Assembly: GCF_002115785.1 (NCBI RefSeq)
Contig: NZ_JFJY01000006.1
Location: 1-64,000, forward strand
Source: Thalassospira sp. MCCC 1A03138
GTDB lineage: Bacteria > Pseudomonadota > Alphaproteobacteria > Rhodospirillales > Thalassospiraceae
Direction: 5' to 3'
DNA: 64,000 bases
Part shown: piece by piece, positions 8,922 to 16,916 of the stretch
Layout of the letters: every line of letters begins with the position of its first letter
Position numbering within the stretch: position 1 is the stretch's first letter
Notes under the pieces: model-generated
What the model saw: only the letters and a program-made list of their open reading frames with translations
The model's database searches: none
Told to the model about the DNA's origin: nothing
Position numbers and translations under genes: made by a program

Positions 8922-9707
8922 ATGTCGATTCCTTTCCGGTTTATCGTGACCGCGGGCTTTTCATTTGGGTTGCTGATCAGTGCCCAGCATGCTGCACAGG
9001 CCCACTTCCAGAAGATGATCCCGTCAACCAACGTGGTCACCCAGGAAACCGGTCGCGATATCGAGGTTGACCTGACCTTTACCCACCCAATGACCAATGG
9101 CCCGGCTATGGAAATGGCCCGCCCGGTTCAATTTGGCATCCATACCAAAGGCAATAAAACCGATCTTGGCGACAGTCTGGTGGCAAAGACGGTCGATGGC
9201 AAAGCTGCGTTTGACGCAACAATCAGCATTGATCGTCCGGGCGGATATGCGCTTTATGTCGAACCGGTTCCCTATTTCGAACCATCCGAGGGTAAATACA
9301 TCATCCAGTACACCAAAACGATCATTGATGCGTTTGGTGCGGGCGAAGAATGGGATCAGATGGTCGGCTTCCCGGTCGAGATAGAGCCCCTGACGCGCCC
9401 CTATGGCATCTGGACCGGCAATGTCTTTAGCGGGATCGTCCGACACAATGGTGAACCGGTACCGTTTGCCGAGGTCGAGGTTGAATATGCCAATGACGGC
9501 AGTATCACGCTGCCGAATGACAGTTTTTCTACACAGGTCATCAAAGCTGACGGCAATGGTGTTTTCACCTATGCCATGCCACGTGATGGTTGGTGGGCGT
9601 TTGCCGCCTTGGTCGAAGATGGCACGATGACGGCCCCAGGATCGGATGATCAGGTCCCAGTCGAACGCGGCGGTGTTATCTGGGTCAAAACCGACCCAAT
9701 GGACTGA
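8922..9707 (+). CDS. DUF4198 periplasmic protein of a Ni/Co importer (NikK-like)
   Basis: A Sec signal peptide (about residues 1-27, ending AHAAQA) leads to a mature protein beginning AHFQKMIP. A His at the new N-terminus is a hallmark of DUF4198/NikK proteins, which capture Ni2+ or Co2+ for ECF importers. The body is beta-rich with an Ig-like C-terminal part (GEPVPFAEVEVEYAND) and ends GGVIWVKTDPMD. At 261 residues it has the normal family length. It is first in the cluster DUF4198-cbiM-nikL-cbiQ-cbiO. A 206-base gap with a conserved operator-like element separates it from cbiM, so it may be expressed separately. Confidence 0.8.
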   Translation: MSIPFRFIVTAGFSFGLLISAQHAAQAHFQKMIPSTNVVTQETGRDIEVDLTFTHPMTNGPAMEMARPVQFGIHTKGNKTDLGDSLVAKTVDGKAAFDATISIDRPGGYALYVEPVPYFEPSEGKYIIQYTKTIIDAFGAGEEWDQMVGFPVEIEPLTRPYGIWTGNVFSGIVRHNGEPVPFAEVEVEYANDGSITLPNDSFSTQVIKADGNGVFTYAMPRDGWWAFAALVEDGTMTAPGSDDQVPVERGGVIWVKTDPMD

Positions 9708-9731
9708 CGTTCGAGCAACACGTCAGGCCTG

Positions 9732-9759
9732 TCATACTTATTTGTAAAAAATATGAAAC
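9732..9759. promoter_or_regulatory. Candidate nickel/cobalt regulator site 2
   Basis: TCATAC, 14 bases, TATGAAAC: the second exact copy of the element at 8817-8844, here upstream of cbiM. Fourteen bases are identical at identical spacing. The half-site letters resemble those of NikR operators (GTATGA/TCATAC) but in swapped order, so the regulator is unidentified. Confidence 0.55.
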
Positions 9760-9872
9760 CTGCTTGACTTCGCGACTGCGAAATCGCTACGCTTTTCAGG
9801 CAGGTTTCATCGCCTGTCTGCCCCACCGGAATAAAATCAATGCGCCGTTCCATCCGTTTTCAGACCTGCCTG
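9753..9872 (+). other. cbiM leader with mutually exclusive stems
   Basis: ATGAAACCTGC (9753-9763) is perfectly complementary to GCAGGTTTCAT (9800-9810), enclosing a small TTCGC-GACT-GCGAA hairpin. CAGGCAGGT (9797-9805) is perfectly complementary to ACCTGCCTG (9864-9872). The two pairings share bases 9800-9805 and cannot form together. CAGGC can also pair with GCCTG directly downstream. This could be an attenuator or riboswitch-like leader. The AGACCTGCC piece recalls a cobalamin-riboswitch B12 box, but the rest of that core is not seen. Confidence 0.4.
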
Positions 9873-9913
9873 TAAGCTGGTGGATTGCAAATGCACTTTA
9901 CAGGGATTAGACC

Positions 9914-10537
9914 ATGCACATCGTCGACGGAGCCCTATCGAGTGAAGTCGTTGTCACTGGCGCGGTTCTGGCTGTCGCCGGCATCGGTTACGGGCTTCGC
10001 AAAATCGATATTGATGCGATGCCCCGCGTGGCAATGATGAGTGCCGTCTTCTTCGTTGCCTCCCTGCTCCATGTTCCCGTCGGGCCAAGCAGTGCGCATC
10101 TGATCGTCAATGGCTTGGCAGGTTTGATGCTGGGCTGGGCTGTTTTCCCGGCAATATTCATCGGACTGTTATTGCAGGCCGTTTTCTTTGGTTTCGGCGG
10201 TATCACCGTTCTGGGTGTAAATACAATCAACATCGCCCTGCCTGCGGTTTTGATGTGGTGGCTGGTTTCACCATTTCTGGCACGTGCGGAAGGTAAATCG
10301 ATCTTGCTGGCAGGTTTTGTCGCCGGGTCCGGTGCCATTGCCCTTTCAAGCATAATGGTTGGCCTGTCACTTGCAGCCAGCGGGCAGGAATTTGTTCCGA
10401 CGGCAAAGCTTGTCGTCATGAGCCACATCCCGGTCATGGTGGTTGAAGGTATCCTGACCGCAGCAGCCGTTCATCTCGTCAAAAAAGTCCGTCCGGTCAT
10501 GCTGGCACCCGCCGGTTCGCTTCGAAGTGTTGGCTGA
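9914..10537 (+). CDS. cbiM: Ni/Co ECF importer substrate-specific membrane subunit CbiM
   Basis: This 207-residue membrane protein starts MHIVDGALSSE. The N-terminal Met-His is the metal ligand defining CbiM/NikM S-components. PVGPSSAHLIVNGLAGLMLGW is a family hallmark, with inner His residues that complete the metal site. About six helices follow. It captures Ni2+ or Co2+ and delivers it to the cytoplasm with CbiQ and CbiO. nikL starts 3 bases after its stop, so the genes are co-translated. Metal choice between Ni and Co cannot be read from this sequence. Confidence 0.92.
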   Translation: MHIVDGALSSEVVVTGAVLAVAGIGYGLRKIDIDAMPRVAMMSAVFFVASLLHVPVGPSSAHLIVNGLAGLMLGWAVFPAIFIGLLLQAVFFGFGGITVLGVNTINIALPAVLMWWLVSPFLARAEGKSILLAGFVAGSGAIALSSIMVGLSLAASGQEFVPTAKLVVMSHIPVMVVEGILTAAAVHLVKKVRPVMLAPAGSLRSVG

Positions 10538-10540
10538 TCG

Positions 10541-11209
10541 ATGCCCCGATTTCCCGCTTTATATGCAATTGCTGTTCTAATCGGCACGCTGTTCATATTC
10601 GTCAATGCCCAGGCACACAGCCTGCATGTTTTTGCGATGGGAAACGGCGACGTCATCGACGGCTATGCCTATTTCGGAGGTGGTGCCCGGCCGCATGATG
10701 CGGAAATCCAGCTTCTCGATGATACAGGTCGCGTTATTTTTGCCGGAAAGACCGATGATCAGGGTGAATTCAAACTTCGCGTCAGTCACCGGCAAGATTA
10801 TGTCATCGAAGCCAATTCCGGTGATGGCCATATCGCCAGCTTTAAAATCAATGGTGATGAGCTTTCCGTTCAATTGCCGTCAGGTAGCGAAGACATCAAT
10901 ATTTATGTCAGCCAGATTGACACGGCGTCATCTTTCCAAAGCGGCCCCCCCCCCTCCTCATCGACAACCGTTGCCACGGCCACTTCTGACGCGATGGTCA
11001 CCCTTTCGCGGGACGAGTTGGACAACCTGATTGATGCGGCTGTATCCCGTCATGTTCGACCCTTGCGAGAACAGCTGGTTGCCTATGAGGACAAAGTCCG
11101 ATTTTCCGATCTTCTGGGTGGGATTGGTGTCATCATTGGAATATTCGGGGCCTTTGCATGGTTCAGGGCCGGACAATCACGCCCCGATCAGCAGAATGAA
11201 AAAACATGA
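10541..11209 (+). CDS. NikL/CbiL-like accessory protein of the Ni/Co importer
   Basis: 222 residues. A signal peptide ends NAQA, and the mature N-terminus is HSLHVFAMG, again starting with metal-binding histidines. A carboxypeptidase-regulatory-like beta-sandwich follows (DAEIQLLDDTGRVIFAGKTDDQGEFKLRV). A Ser/Pro/Thr-rich linker is encoded partly by a run of ten C. A C-terminal helix (LLGGIGVIIGIFGAFAWF) anchors it in the membrane. This matches NikL/CbiL proteins, which replace NikN in some ECF metal importers. The stop overlaps the cbiQ start by 4 bases. Confidence 0.75.
   Translation: MPRFPALYAIAVLIGTLFIFVNAQAHSLHVFAMGNGDVIDGYAYFGGGARPHDAEIQLLDDTGRVIFAGKTDDQGEFKLRVSHRQDYVIEANSGDGHIASFKINGDELSVQLPSGSEDINIYVSQIDTASSFQSGPPPSSSTTVATATSDAMVTLSRDELDNLIDAAVSRHVRPLREQLVAYEDKVRFSDLLGGIGVIIGIFGAFAWFRAGQSRPDQQNEKT
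10945..10954 (+). repeat. Ten-base poly-C tract inside nikL
   Basis: Ten consecutive C encode the start of the Pro/Ser linker (GGC CCC CCC CCC TCC). Slippage by one base would shift the frame and remove the C-terminal membrane anchor. Confidence 0.9.
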
Positions 11210-11982
11210 TCGGGGCGACAAATGTCCTTGTACCATTACGATCCAATTCAGTTCTGTCACGGATTGATCCGCGCTGTCGTTTGCTGGCAGCTCTCGCGCT
11301 GATCGTAACAGCCGTCAGTTTTTCAAGCTGGCAACCATTGGCAATGCTGGTTCTGGTCGCTGCGATCATTACCGGCTTTGCCAAGCCAGACTGGTCCAGA
11401 ACACTTAAAATGGTTTTGACCATGGATGGCTTCATCTTTGTGATGCTGATCATGTTGCCCTTTACCGTGTCCGGTGATGTGATATTCACCCTTTGGGGTT
11501 TTGACGCCAGCTATCAGGGACTGTTTCAGGCCGTGTTGATCGCGCTTAAGGCAAATGCTGCGATCCTTGTTCTGATTGCACTGGTGGGCGGAATGGATGC
11601 AATCCTTCTGGGGCGGGGTTTGCAGGGGATATACGTTCCGGCAAAGCTGGTGACGCTTTTCATGTTTACCATTCGCTATATCGATCTTTTGCGGCGAGAA
11701 TATCTGCGCCTGCGTGTTGCCATGCGGGCACGCGCCTTTGTCGCGCGCAACAATCGTCATAGCTGGCGCAGTTTTGGATATTTGCTGGGGATGCTGCTGG
11801 TGCGTGGCCATGATCGTTCGGAACGCATTCTTTGGGCTATGAAATGTCGTGCCTATCACGGTCATATGCATTTTGGCTCCCTGCCCCGATTAAGCACTCA
11901 GGATTATCTGTTTGCGACGGCGGTCATTCTTTTCATCGGTACTTTGATCGGGCTGGAGGTCGCATGTCCGGCGCTGATCTGA
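11206..11982 (+). CDS. cbiQ: ECF importer transmembrane subunit CbiQ
   Basis: 258 residues with several helices. The sequence has the ECF T-component pattern: N-terminal LSRIDPRCRLLAALALIV, and near the C-terminus the coupling segment RVAMRARAF followed by RILWAMKCRAYHG, corresponding to the paired Ala-Arg-Gly-like motifs that contact the ATPase. CbiQ links CbiM to the CbiO ATPase. The ATG overlaps the nikL stop (ATGA) and the 3' end overlaps cbiO by 19 bases, so translation is coupled. Confidence 0.9.
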   Translation: MIGATNVLVPLRSNSVLSRIDPRCRLLAALALIVTAVSFSSWQPLAMLVLVAAIITGFAKPDWSRTLKMVLTMDGFIFVMLIMLPFTVSGDVIFTLWGFDASYQGLFQAVLIALKANAAILVLIALVGGMDAILLGRGLQGIYVPAKLVTLFMFTIRYIDLLRREYLRLRVAMRARAFVARNNRHSWRSFGYLLGMLLVRGHDRSERILWAMKCRAYHGHMHFGSLPRLSTQDYLFATAVILFIGTLIGLEVACPALI

Positions 11983-12623
11983 TCACAGCCAAAAACCTGC
12001 ATTTCACCTTTTCCAGCGGGCGCAAGGTATTGAATGGTGTCAACCTGTCCCTGCGCACTGGTGAAAGACTGGCACTGCTGGGCGCAAATGGTGCCGGTAA
12101 AAGCAGCCTTTTGCATTGTTTGATGGGGTTAGCCCCCGCCAGTAGCGGTGAAATCACCATTCTTGGATCCAGATGTGAAACAGAAGCAGAATTCCGCGCC
12201 ATTCGTGGTCGGGTCGGATTACTGTTTCAGGATTCCGATGATCAGCTTTTCTGCCCGACGGTTCTTGAAGACGTGATGTTTGGCTCGCTCAACCTTGGTC
12301 AATCACGCGAAGATGCGCGAAAAATTGCCTTGCAAACGCTGTCGGATCTGGGTCTGGACGGATTTGAAAACCGGATCACCTATCAGCTTTCCGGTGGTGA
12401 AAAGCGACTGGTGGCGCTTGCGACCGTGCTAGCGATGTCGCCCGAAATTCTGCTGCTTGACGAACCAACCAACGGGCTTGATGCCGATGTCGAAAAACGT
12501 CTGATCGAAATTCTGCGGTCCCTGCCGCAGGCAATGCTGATCATTTCACATGATCGGCTGTTTCTTGATCAGGTCGCGACGCGTTCAGTCCGCCTTCAGG
12601 ACGGCGTCATATCCCAAGCCTGA
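11964..12623 (+). CDS. cbiO: ECF importer ATPase CbiO
   Basis: 219-residue ABC ATPase. Walker A is GANGAGKSS, the Q-loop lies at LLFQDSDDQLFCPTVLEDVMFG (the ECF-specific form), the signature is LSGGEKRL, Walker B is ILLLDEPTNGLD and the switch His is in IISHDRLF. All catalytic residues are present. I chose ATG 11964 because GGAGGT precedes it inside cbiQ; the longer open frame is only the cbiQ overlap. It is the last gene of the Ni/Co operon. With CbiM and CbiQ it forms the complete importer, and no nickel enzyme genes lie nearby. Confidence 0.93.
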   Translation: MSGADLITAKNLHFTFSSGRKVLNGVNLSLRTGERLALLGANGAGKSSLLHCLMGLAPASSGEITILGSRCETEAEFRAIRGRVGLLFQDSDDQLFCPTVLEDVMFGSLNLGQSREDARKIALQTLSDLGLDGFENRITYQLSGGEKRLVALATVLAMSPEILLLDEPTNGLDADVEKRLIEILRSLPQAMLIISHDRLFLDQVATRSVRLQDGVISQA

Positions 12624-12682
12624 CTTGCTGGCGCCTGCATGCTCGCCTATGCTGCGCCAACATCAAAAAACGGGAAGCCCTC

Positions 12683-13225
12683 ATGAAACCTGAATCCATC
12701 CTCGTTTTCTGGTTCAAGGAACTAGAACCCAAACAATGGTTTGAAAAAGATATCACGCTTGATCGTCATATCACTGAACGCTTTGCCGATTTTCATGCTG
12801 CCGCGGCAGCCGGGGAGCTATATGGCTGGCGAAAAACCGCACATGGCCGACTAGCAGAAATCATCATTCTGGATCAGTTTTCACGCAATATCTATCGCGA
12901 CAAATCCGGTGCGTTTGCCTGCGATACGATGGCACTTGTTCTGGCCCAGGAAGCCGTTGCCCAGGGGTTTGACATGAAATTAACCAAACCCGCCGAAAAA
13001 TGCTTTCTCTATATGCCTTATATGCATTCGGAGTCAGAAGCGAGCCACGAAGTTGCACTAAAGCTGTTTGACCAGCCGGGTCTGGAAAACAATCACGACT
13101 ATGAAATCAGGCACAAACAGATCATTGATCGTTTTGGGCGTTACCCCCATCGCAATGCCATCCTTGGCCGGGAATCCACTCCCGAAGAAACAGCGTTCCT
13201 GAAGGAACCGAATTCTTCGTTCTGA
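12683..13225 (+). CDS. DUF924 family protein
   Basis: 180 residues with the DUF924 signature: ILVFWFKELEPKQWFEKD at the N-terminus, LAEIIILDQFSRNIYRD in the middle, EKCFLYMPYMHSE and GRYPHRNAILGRESTPEE near the end. The fold is helical and TPR-like; its biochemical role is not established. It is soluble with no signal peptide. It follows cbiO by 59 bases on the same strand, so it may be read through, but its family is not tied to metal uptake. A terminator follows. Confidence 0.88.
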   Translation: MKPESILVFWFKELEPKQWFEKDITLDRHITERFADFHAAAAAGELYGWRKTAHGRLAEIIILDQFSRNIYRDKSGAFACDTMALVLAQEAVAQGFDMKLTKPAEKCFLYMPYMHSESEASHEVALKLFDQPGLENNHDYEIRHKQIIDRFGRYPHRNAILGRESTPEETAFLKEPNSSF

Positions 13226-13230
13226 ACATC

Positions 13231-13262
13231 AAAAAGGGGATGGCGTCGACCATCCCTTTTGT
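13231..13262 (+). terminator. Rho-independent terminator
   Basis: AAAAGGGGATGG pairs with CCATCCCTTTT around CGTCGA, followed by GTGTTTT. It closes the DUF924 gene and possibly the Ni/Co operon. Confidence 0.85.
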
Positions 13263-13292
13263 GTTTTGATTTTCACCTGCAGGCCGTCACGG

Positions 13293-14357
13293 TTACCCGA
13301 TCTTGCGATCGCGCTTCTCCCACCAGCCTTCGACCAATGCCTCAGCCTCGTCCATGTAGTCGGCTTTACCGGCTAGGAACGCGCCCATTGCTGCACTGCC
13401 TTTGATGCGCGCGATGGCAGCACTGTCTTCGACCTCGCCACGCCAGACGGCCAGAAAATGCTGCAAGGTCACCGGGCTGTTATCTTCGTCGTCCTTCTCG
13501 GTCCGTGCCAGAAGAGCGGGCCAGCGAACATCGCTAAGCTCGCCATTATCAAGCATACGCAGATCAACATGCTTAAACGGTGTACGTTCCGCCTCGCCGC
13601 CACCGCCCTTGATTACACCAATACGCGGCAATTCCAGAAGCTTGCCGGTTTCCCGGTGGACATCAAGAAACGCCGGATGGAATACACCAAGAAACGCCGC
13701 ACGTGCCTGTAACGGATTAAGCAGACGCAGCAGAGTATTGACCGGACTGCGAAGGCCCAGCAACGGTCGCAAACCAATCAATTCCTGAAGTTTCGGGTGA
13801 ATATGGCGCAACGGCAAATAGGCAAAGCCCTTGGATGCGATATCGGAACGTGCTTCATCTGCAGACATTGCCAGCGGCAGCTTCAGGGCCTTGACTGCGG
13901 ACTCAGTCCCGACGCCGTTGGTCAGATGCGAGTTATAACCATGCATCAGAACCGGTATGCCATTGCGCGACAGCAACATCGCCGACAGCACGAACCACGG
14001 CAAGCCACGCGAACGCCCTGCTGCATAGGATGGCCAATCCAGCATTGGATGGCATTTTTCCGGAACCAGGCTTTCGTCATCAAGTTCAAGACGGGCAGCC
14101 TTGCGCACGGCTTCGATCATGCCAGCCAGTTCATCGGGCGTTTCCGCCCGATAACGCAGCATCAAAAGAAACGCGCCCAACTGGATCGGCTCAACCTCGT
14201 CACGCAGGATCATTGAAAAGGCGTCAAATGCCTCTTCACGCGTCAGGCTGCGTGAACGCCCCGGCCCACGGAAAAAGGTCCGCAGATATCCGGAAAACGG
14301 ATGAGATTCCGGCAGATGATTGTCATCTTCAAGCTGCTCGAGATGATCGTCGGTCAT
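13293..14357 (-). CDS. ybiB: YbiB/TrpD2-type anthranilate phosphoribosyltransferase-like nucleic-acid-binding protein
   Basis: 354 residues resembling the phosphoribosyltransferase fold of TrpD but without a trp context. Features are LTREEAFDAFSMILRDEVEPIQLGAFLLMLRYRAETPDELAGM (N-terminal helical domain), PWFVLSAMLLSRNGIPVLMHGYNSH, and the Gly-rich VIKGGGGEAERTP. E. coli YbiB/TrpD2 proteins have lost enzyme activity and bind nucleic acid, with a role in the LexA response; this is family knowledge. It lies 21 bases downstream of yaaA on the same strand, so the two stress-linked genes likely form an operon. Confidence 0.82.
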   Translation of the reverse strand: MTDDHLEQLEDDNHLPESHPFSGYLRTFFRGPGRSRSLTREEAFDAFSMILRDEVEPIQLGAFLLMLRYRAETPDELAGMIEAVRKAARLELDDESLVPEKCHPMLDWPSYAAGRSRGLPWFVLSAMLLSRNGIPVLMHGYNSHLTNGVGTESAVKALKLPLAMSADEARSDIASKGFAYLPLRHIHPKLQELIGLRPLLGLRSPVNTLLRLLNPLQARAAFLGVFHPAFLDVHRETGKLLELPRIGVIKGGGGEAERTPFKHVDLRMLDNGELSDVRWPALLARTEKDDEDNSPVTLQHFLAVWRGEVEDSAAIARIKGSAAMGAFLAGKADYMDEAEALVEGWWEKRDRKIG

Positions 14358-14378
14358 ACGATCGCACCTGTTCTGTTA

Positions 14379-15152
14379 TCAGTCATGTTCGCGTGTAAAG
14401 ACCCACTCGTTATCATTCGACTGGTCTTTTTGATAGCGATAACCCTCCACATCGAACGATTTAAGGTCTTCGGGCTTTTCCAGACGATTGTCGATCATGT
14501 AGCGCGCCATTGTGCCACGTGCACGTTTGGCCGAGAAGCCAATGACCTTGCCAACACCGGCTTTGACTTCCTTGAAGACCGGCGTGATCACCGGACCGTC
14601 AAGTACATCCTTTTTCACCGACTTGAAATATTCATGCGACGCCAGATTGATCAGGCTGCGGTTCTTGTGATCAGCGGTGATCGCATTGAGCTGTTTGGCA
14701 ATCTTGTCCCCCCAGAAGGCATAAAGATCCTTGCCGCGCGGGTTCGAAAGCCGCGTTCCCATTTCAAGACGGTAGGGCTGCATCAAATCACGCGGCTTTA
14801 AAAGCCCGTAAAGGCCCGAAAGCATCCGAAAATGGTTTTCAGCCCAATCGATATCCTTTTGGCCCATCGTGTCAGCATCAAGTCCGACATAGGTATCACC
14901 ACGGAACGCGTAAATTGCCGGTTTGGCGTTTGTGCGATCAAAAGGACGTGAAAAATGCGCAAACCGCTGATAGTTCAGATCAGCTAGATTTTCGCTGATG
15001 CCCATCAGTTTCATCAGGTCGCTGCGACTTTTTTTACGCGCAACTTCAACAAGTTCTTCGGTGTCGTCGAGAAATTGCGGTTCTGAAACGACCATTTCAG
15101 GTGCATCGGTTTCGAAATCAAGTTTCTTTGCCGGAGAAACAACAGCAAGCAT
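14379..15152 (-). CDS. yaaA: Peroxide stress protein YaaA
   Basis: 257 residues, full length. It has the YaaA pattern: MLAVVSPAKKLDFE at the start, NYQRFAHFSRPFDRTNAKPAIYAFRGDTYVGLDA, and LSGLYGLLKPRDLMQPYRLEMGTRL. The end carries the VIGFSAKRARGTMARYMI segment. YaaA lowers free intracellular iron during hydrogen peroxide stress in E. coli and binds DNA. AGAGG precedes the start. It heads a likely two-gene operon with ybiB. Confidence 0.92.
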   Translation of the reverse strand: MLAVVSPAKKLDFETDAPEMVVSEPQFLDDTEELVEVARKKSRSDLMKLMGISENLADLNYQRFAHFSRPFDRTNAKPAIYAFRGDTYVGLDADTMGQKDIDWAENHFRMLSGLYGLLKPRDLMQPYRLEMGTRLSNPRGKDLYAFWGDKIAKQLNAITADHKNRSLINLASHEYFKSVKKDVLDGPVITPVFKEVKAGVGKVIGFSAKRARGTMARYMIDNRLEKPEDLKSFDVEGYRYQKDQSNDNEWVFTREHD

Positions 15153-15349
15153 TAAAACGCCTCTTCTCTTTCATCTCTGATCATTTTGTCGTAACAAGCC
15201 ACAAGGCATGGAGAAAGTCTAGGGCCCAAGCCCATGTACACGTGAATATACGCCTGCACATCGGTTTGGACCCTTTGCCTTCTCCATAAACTTCTAATCT
15301 TGCAGAAAATCCGCGGTGTGCAAGCCGCCCGCGGAAGAAAGGACGAGTT

Positions 15350-15670
15350 ATGAGTGAACAAGTTCGCGCATCGCACATTCTTCTGATGTATGCCGGTTCG
15401 GCACGTTCCAGTGCAACCCGCACCAAGGAAGAAGCGCTTACCGAAATCAACGCACTCAAAGACCAGATTGCCAATGGTGCCGACTTCGCTGAAGTCGCCA
15501 AAACAAACTCTGACTGCCCGTCTGGTCAGCAGGGCGGCGATCTTGGCTTCTTTGGCCGAGGCATGATGGTTCCGGAATTTGATGCGGCTGCCTTCAACAT
15601 GGAAGTCGGCACCACGTCCGACGTGGTTGAAACCGATTTCGGTTACCACCTGCTGCAGCGTACCGCCTGA
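15350..15670 (+). CDS. Parvulin-type peptidyl-prolyl isomerase
   Basis: A 106-residue single PPIC rotamase domain. Hallmarks are RASHILLMY at the start, FAEVAKTNSDCPSGQQGGDLGFFGRGMMVPEFDAAAF, and ETDFGYHLLQRTA at the end. There is no signal peptide, so it acts in the cytoplasm, like PpiC. It would speed cis-trans isomerisation of Xaa-Pro bonds. It is monocistronic, with a terminator just downstream; the 197-base upstream region shares space with divergent yaaA. Confidence 0.92.
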   Translation: MSEQVRASHILLMYAGSARSSATRTKEEALTEINALKDQIANGADFAEVAKTNSDCPSGQQGGDLGFFGRGMMVPEFDAAAFNMEVGTTSDVVETDFGYHLLQRTA

Positions 15671-15690
15671 TTAGCGTTCGCTGGAAAAAT

Positions 15691-15729
15691 AAAGGGTCTG
15701 CAATTATTTGCGGGCCCTTTTTGATTTTG
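15691..15729 (+). terminator. Rho-independent terminator
   Basis: AAAGGGTCTGC pairs with GCGGGCCCTTT (with G-T pairs), followed by TTTTGATTTTG. It terminates the parvulin gene and may also serve the convergent DUF1491 gene. Confidence 0.75.
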
Positions 15730-15749
15730 TACTTACGAACTTTGGTCCA

Positions 15750-16100
15750 TCAGAAATCAACCAACGGCGCATCAAGTTCGTATTCGCCCTTGTGATCCTC
15801 CACCTCCAGCACCCAGACATCGCGATCAAATTTCACCTGCTTGCGCCAGTATTCGTCACAGGCAAATTCTGTTTCGCGCCCGCCATCCGGTCCGCCAGCC
15901 ACCTGCATCCAGCCCATATCGCCATCAAGTGTCGTGACACGCGAATAGACATAGCATCCAGCGGCAAAACGATTGAGCTTCAGCAGAACCGCACCGGCAT
16001 CTTCATTGCCCTTGTACGCGACCATCGCCGTAATCAGCTTTGATTGGCAGATCGCAATCTGGCCGCGAACCCAGATGCCAGCCTTAAGCCGTGGCTGCAT
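15750..16100 (-). CDS. DUF1491 family protein
   Basis: 116 residues matching the alphaproteobacterial DUF1491 family: RLKAGIWVRGQIAICQ at the start, AYKGNEDAGAVLLKLNR, then GCYVYSRVTTLDGDMGWMQVAG. The function of the family is unknown. Its ATG overlaps the TAA stop of the upstream M23-like gene (TAATG), so the two are translationally coupled. Confidence 0.85.
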   Translation of the reverse strand: MQPRLKAGIWVRGQIAICQSKLITAMVAYKGNEDAGAVLLKLNRFAAGCYVYSRVTTLDGDMGWMQVAGGPDGGRETEFACDEYWRKQVKFDRDVWVLEVEDHKGEYELDAPLVDF

Positions 16101-16894
16101 TACTGGCCACCCCGCTTTGCCGTCACATTTTCAGGCATTTGCAGGATCAGATTGGCATTTGGACAGATGCTTTCCCAGATTTCCCATTCCGATGGCTTTG
16201 CCGCCCCGAAATAATCGCCCTTTTTACCCAGCATATCGAAAATGATCTGAAAATGAAGATGTGGAATCCAGTCGCCATTAGTCGGGAAATCGCCAAAAGC
16301 ACACAGAAGATGGTCTTTTTCCACGGGCTGTCCGATATAAAGACCTTCAAGCGACTCACGGCTGAGATGACCATACAATGTGTAGAAAGTCACGTCCGGT
16401 TCCGGATTGTGTTCAAGGATGATGGTCGGCCCATAATCAAGATGCAGATTGTTATCGCCAAAGCTGTGGACGACGCCATCAAGCGGCACATAAACGGGCG
16501 TACCCGCCGGGGCAAAAAGATCAATGCCAAGATGCTGGCTGCGCGCCTCGCCATCATTTTTGAATTGATCGGATTGATAACATATCCGGTCTTCGCGATA
16601 ACGACCGACACCTATCGGCGCGTTGGCATCCGCCATCTGCTGCCACATGATTTCGGTCTGGCGCGCCGGATCGCTGGTACCACCAATAACCACATCGCCA
16701 TTGCTTGAAAAGTCATAAACGATTTTAGCACAGCTTTTCAGATCGCAATCCAAGACCGACGCGAAATCAGCCTGATGATCAATGATCCATTGGCGAAGTC
16801 GCGGTGCATCCGCCACCGGTTCCTGCCCCTTTGCGTAACGATCAAGATAAGACTGAAAACGTGCAGACGCGTCATCAAGAATGGCTGTGGTCAC
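16100..16894 (-). CDS. M23-type peptidase-domain protein without signal peptide
   Basis: 264 residues. The C-terminal half is a LytM/M23 domain: HLGIDLFAPAGTPVYVPLDGVVHSFG, then YTLYGHLS and HLHFQII. These supply the His/Asp and HxH zinc ligands of M23 endopeptidases, so the metal site looks intact. The N-terminal half (about residues 1-115) is unrecognised and has no signal peptide or membrane helix. That is odd for a peptidoglycan hydrolase. Cytoplasmic M23 domains also occur fused to class III aminotransferases and kinases, which may be a closer parallel. It is coupled to DUF1491. Confidence 0.8.
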   Translation of the reverse strand: MTTAILDDASARFQSYLDRYAKGQEPVADAPRLRQWIIDHQADFASVLDCDLKSCAKIVYDFSSNGDVVIGGTSDPARQTEIMWQQMADANAPIGVGRYREDRICYQSDQFKNDGEARSQHLGIDLFAPAGTPVYVPLDGVVHSFGDNNLHLDYGPTIILEHNPEPDVTFYTLYGHLSRESLEGLYIGQPVEKDHLLCAFGDFPTNGDWIPHLHFQIIFDMLGKKGDYFGAAKPSEWEIWESICPNANLILQMPENVTAKRGGQ

Positions 16895-16916
16895 AATGGT
16901 GGCTCCGGCAAAGAAA

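Noticed and set aside
9708-9913. Cobalamin riboswitch before cbiM
   Set aside because: Only an AGACCTGCC B12-box-like piece is present; the other conserved core segments are not visible, so it is kept as an unclassified leader.
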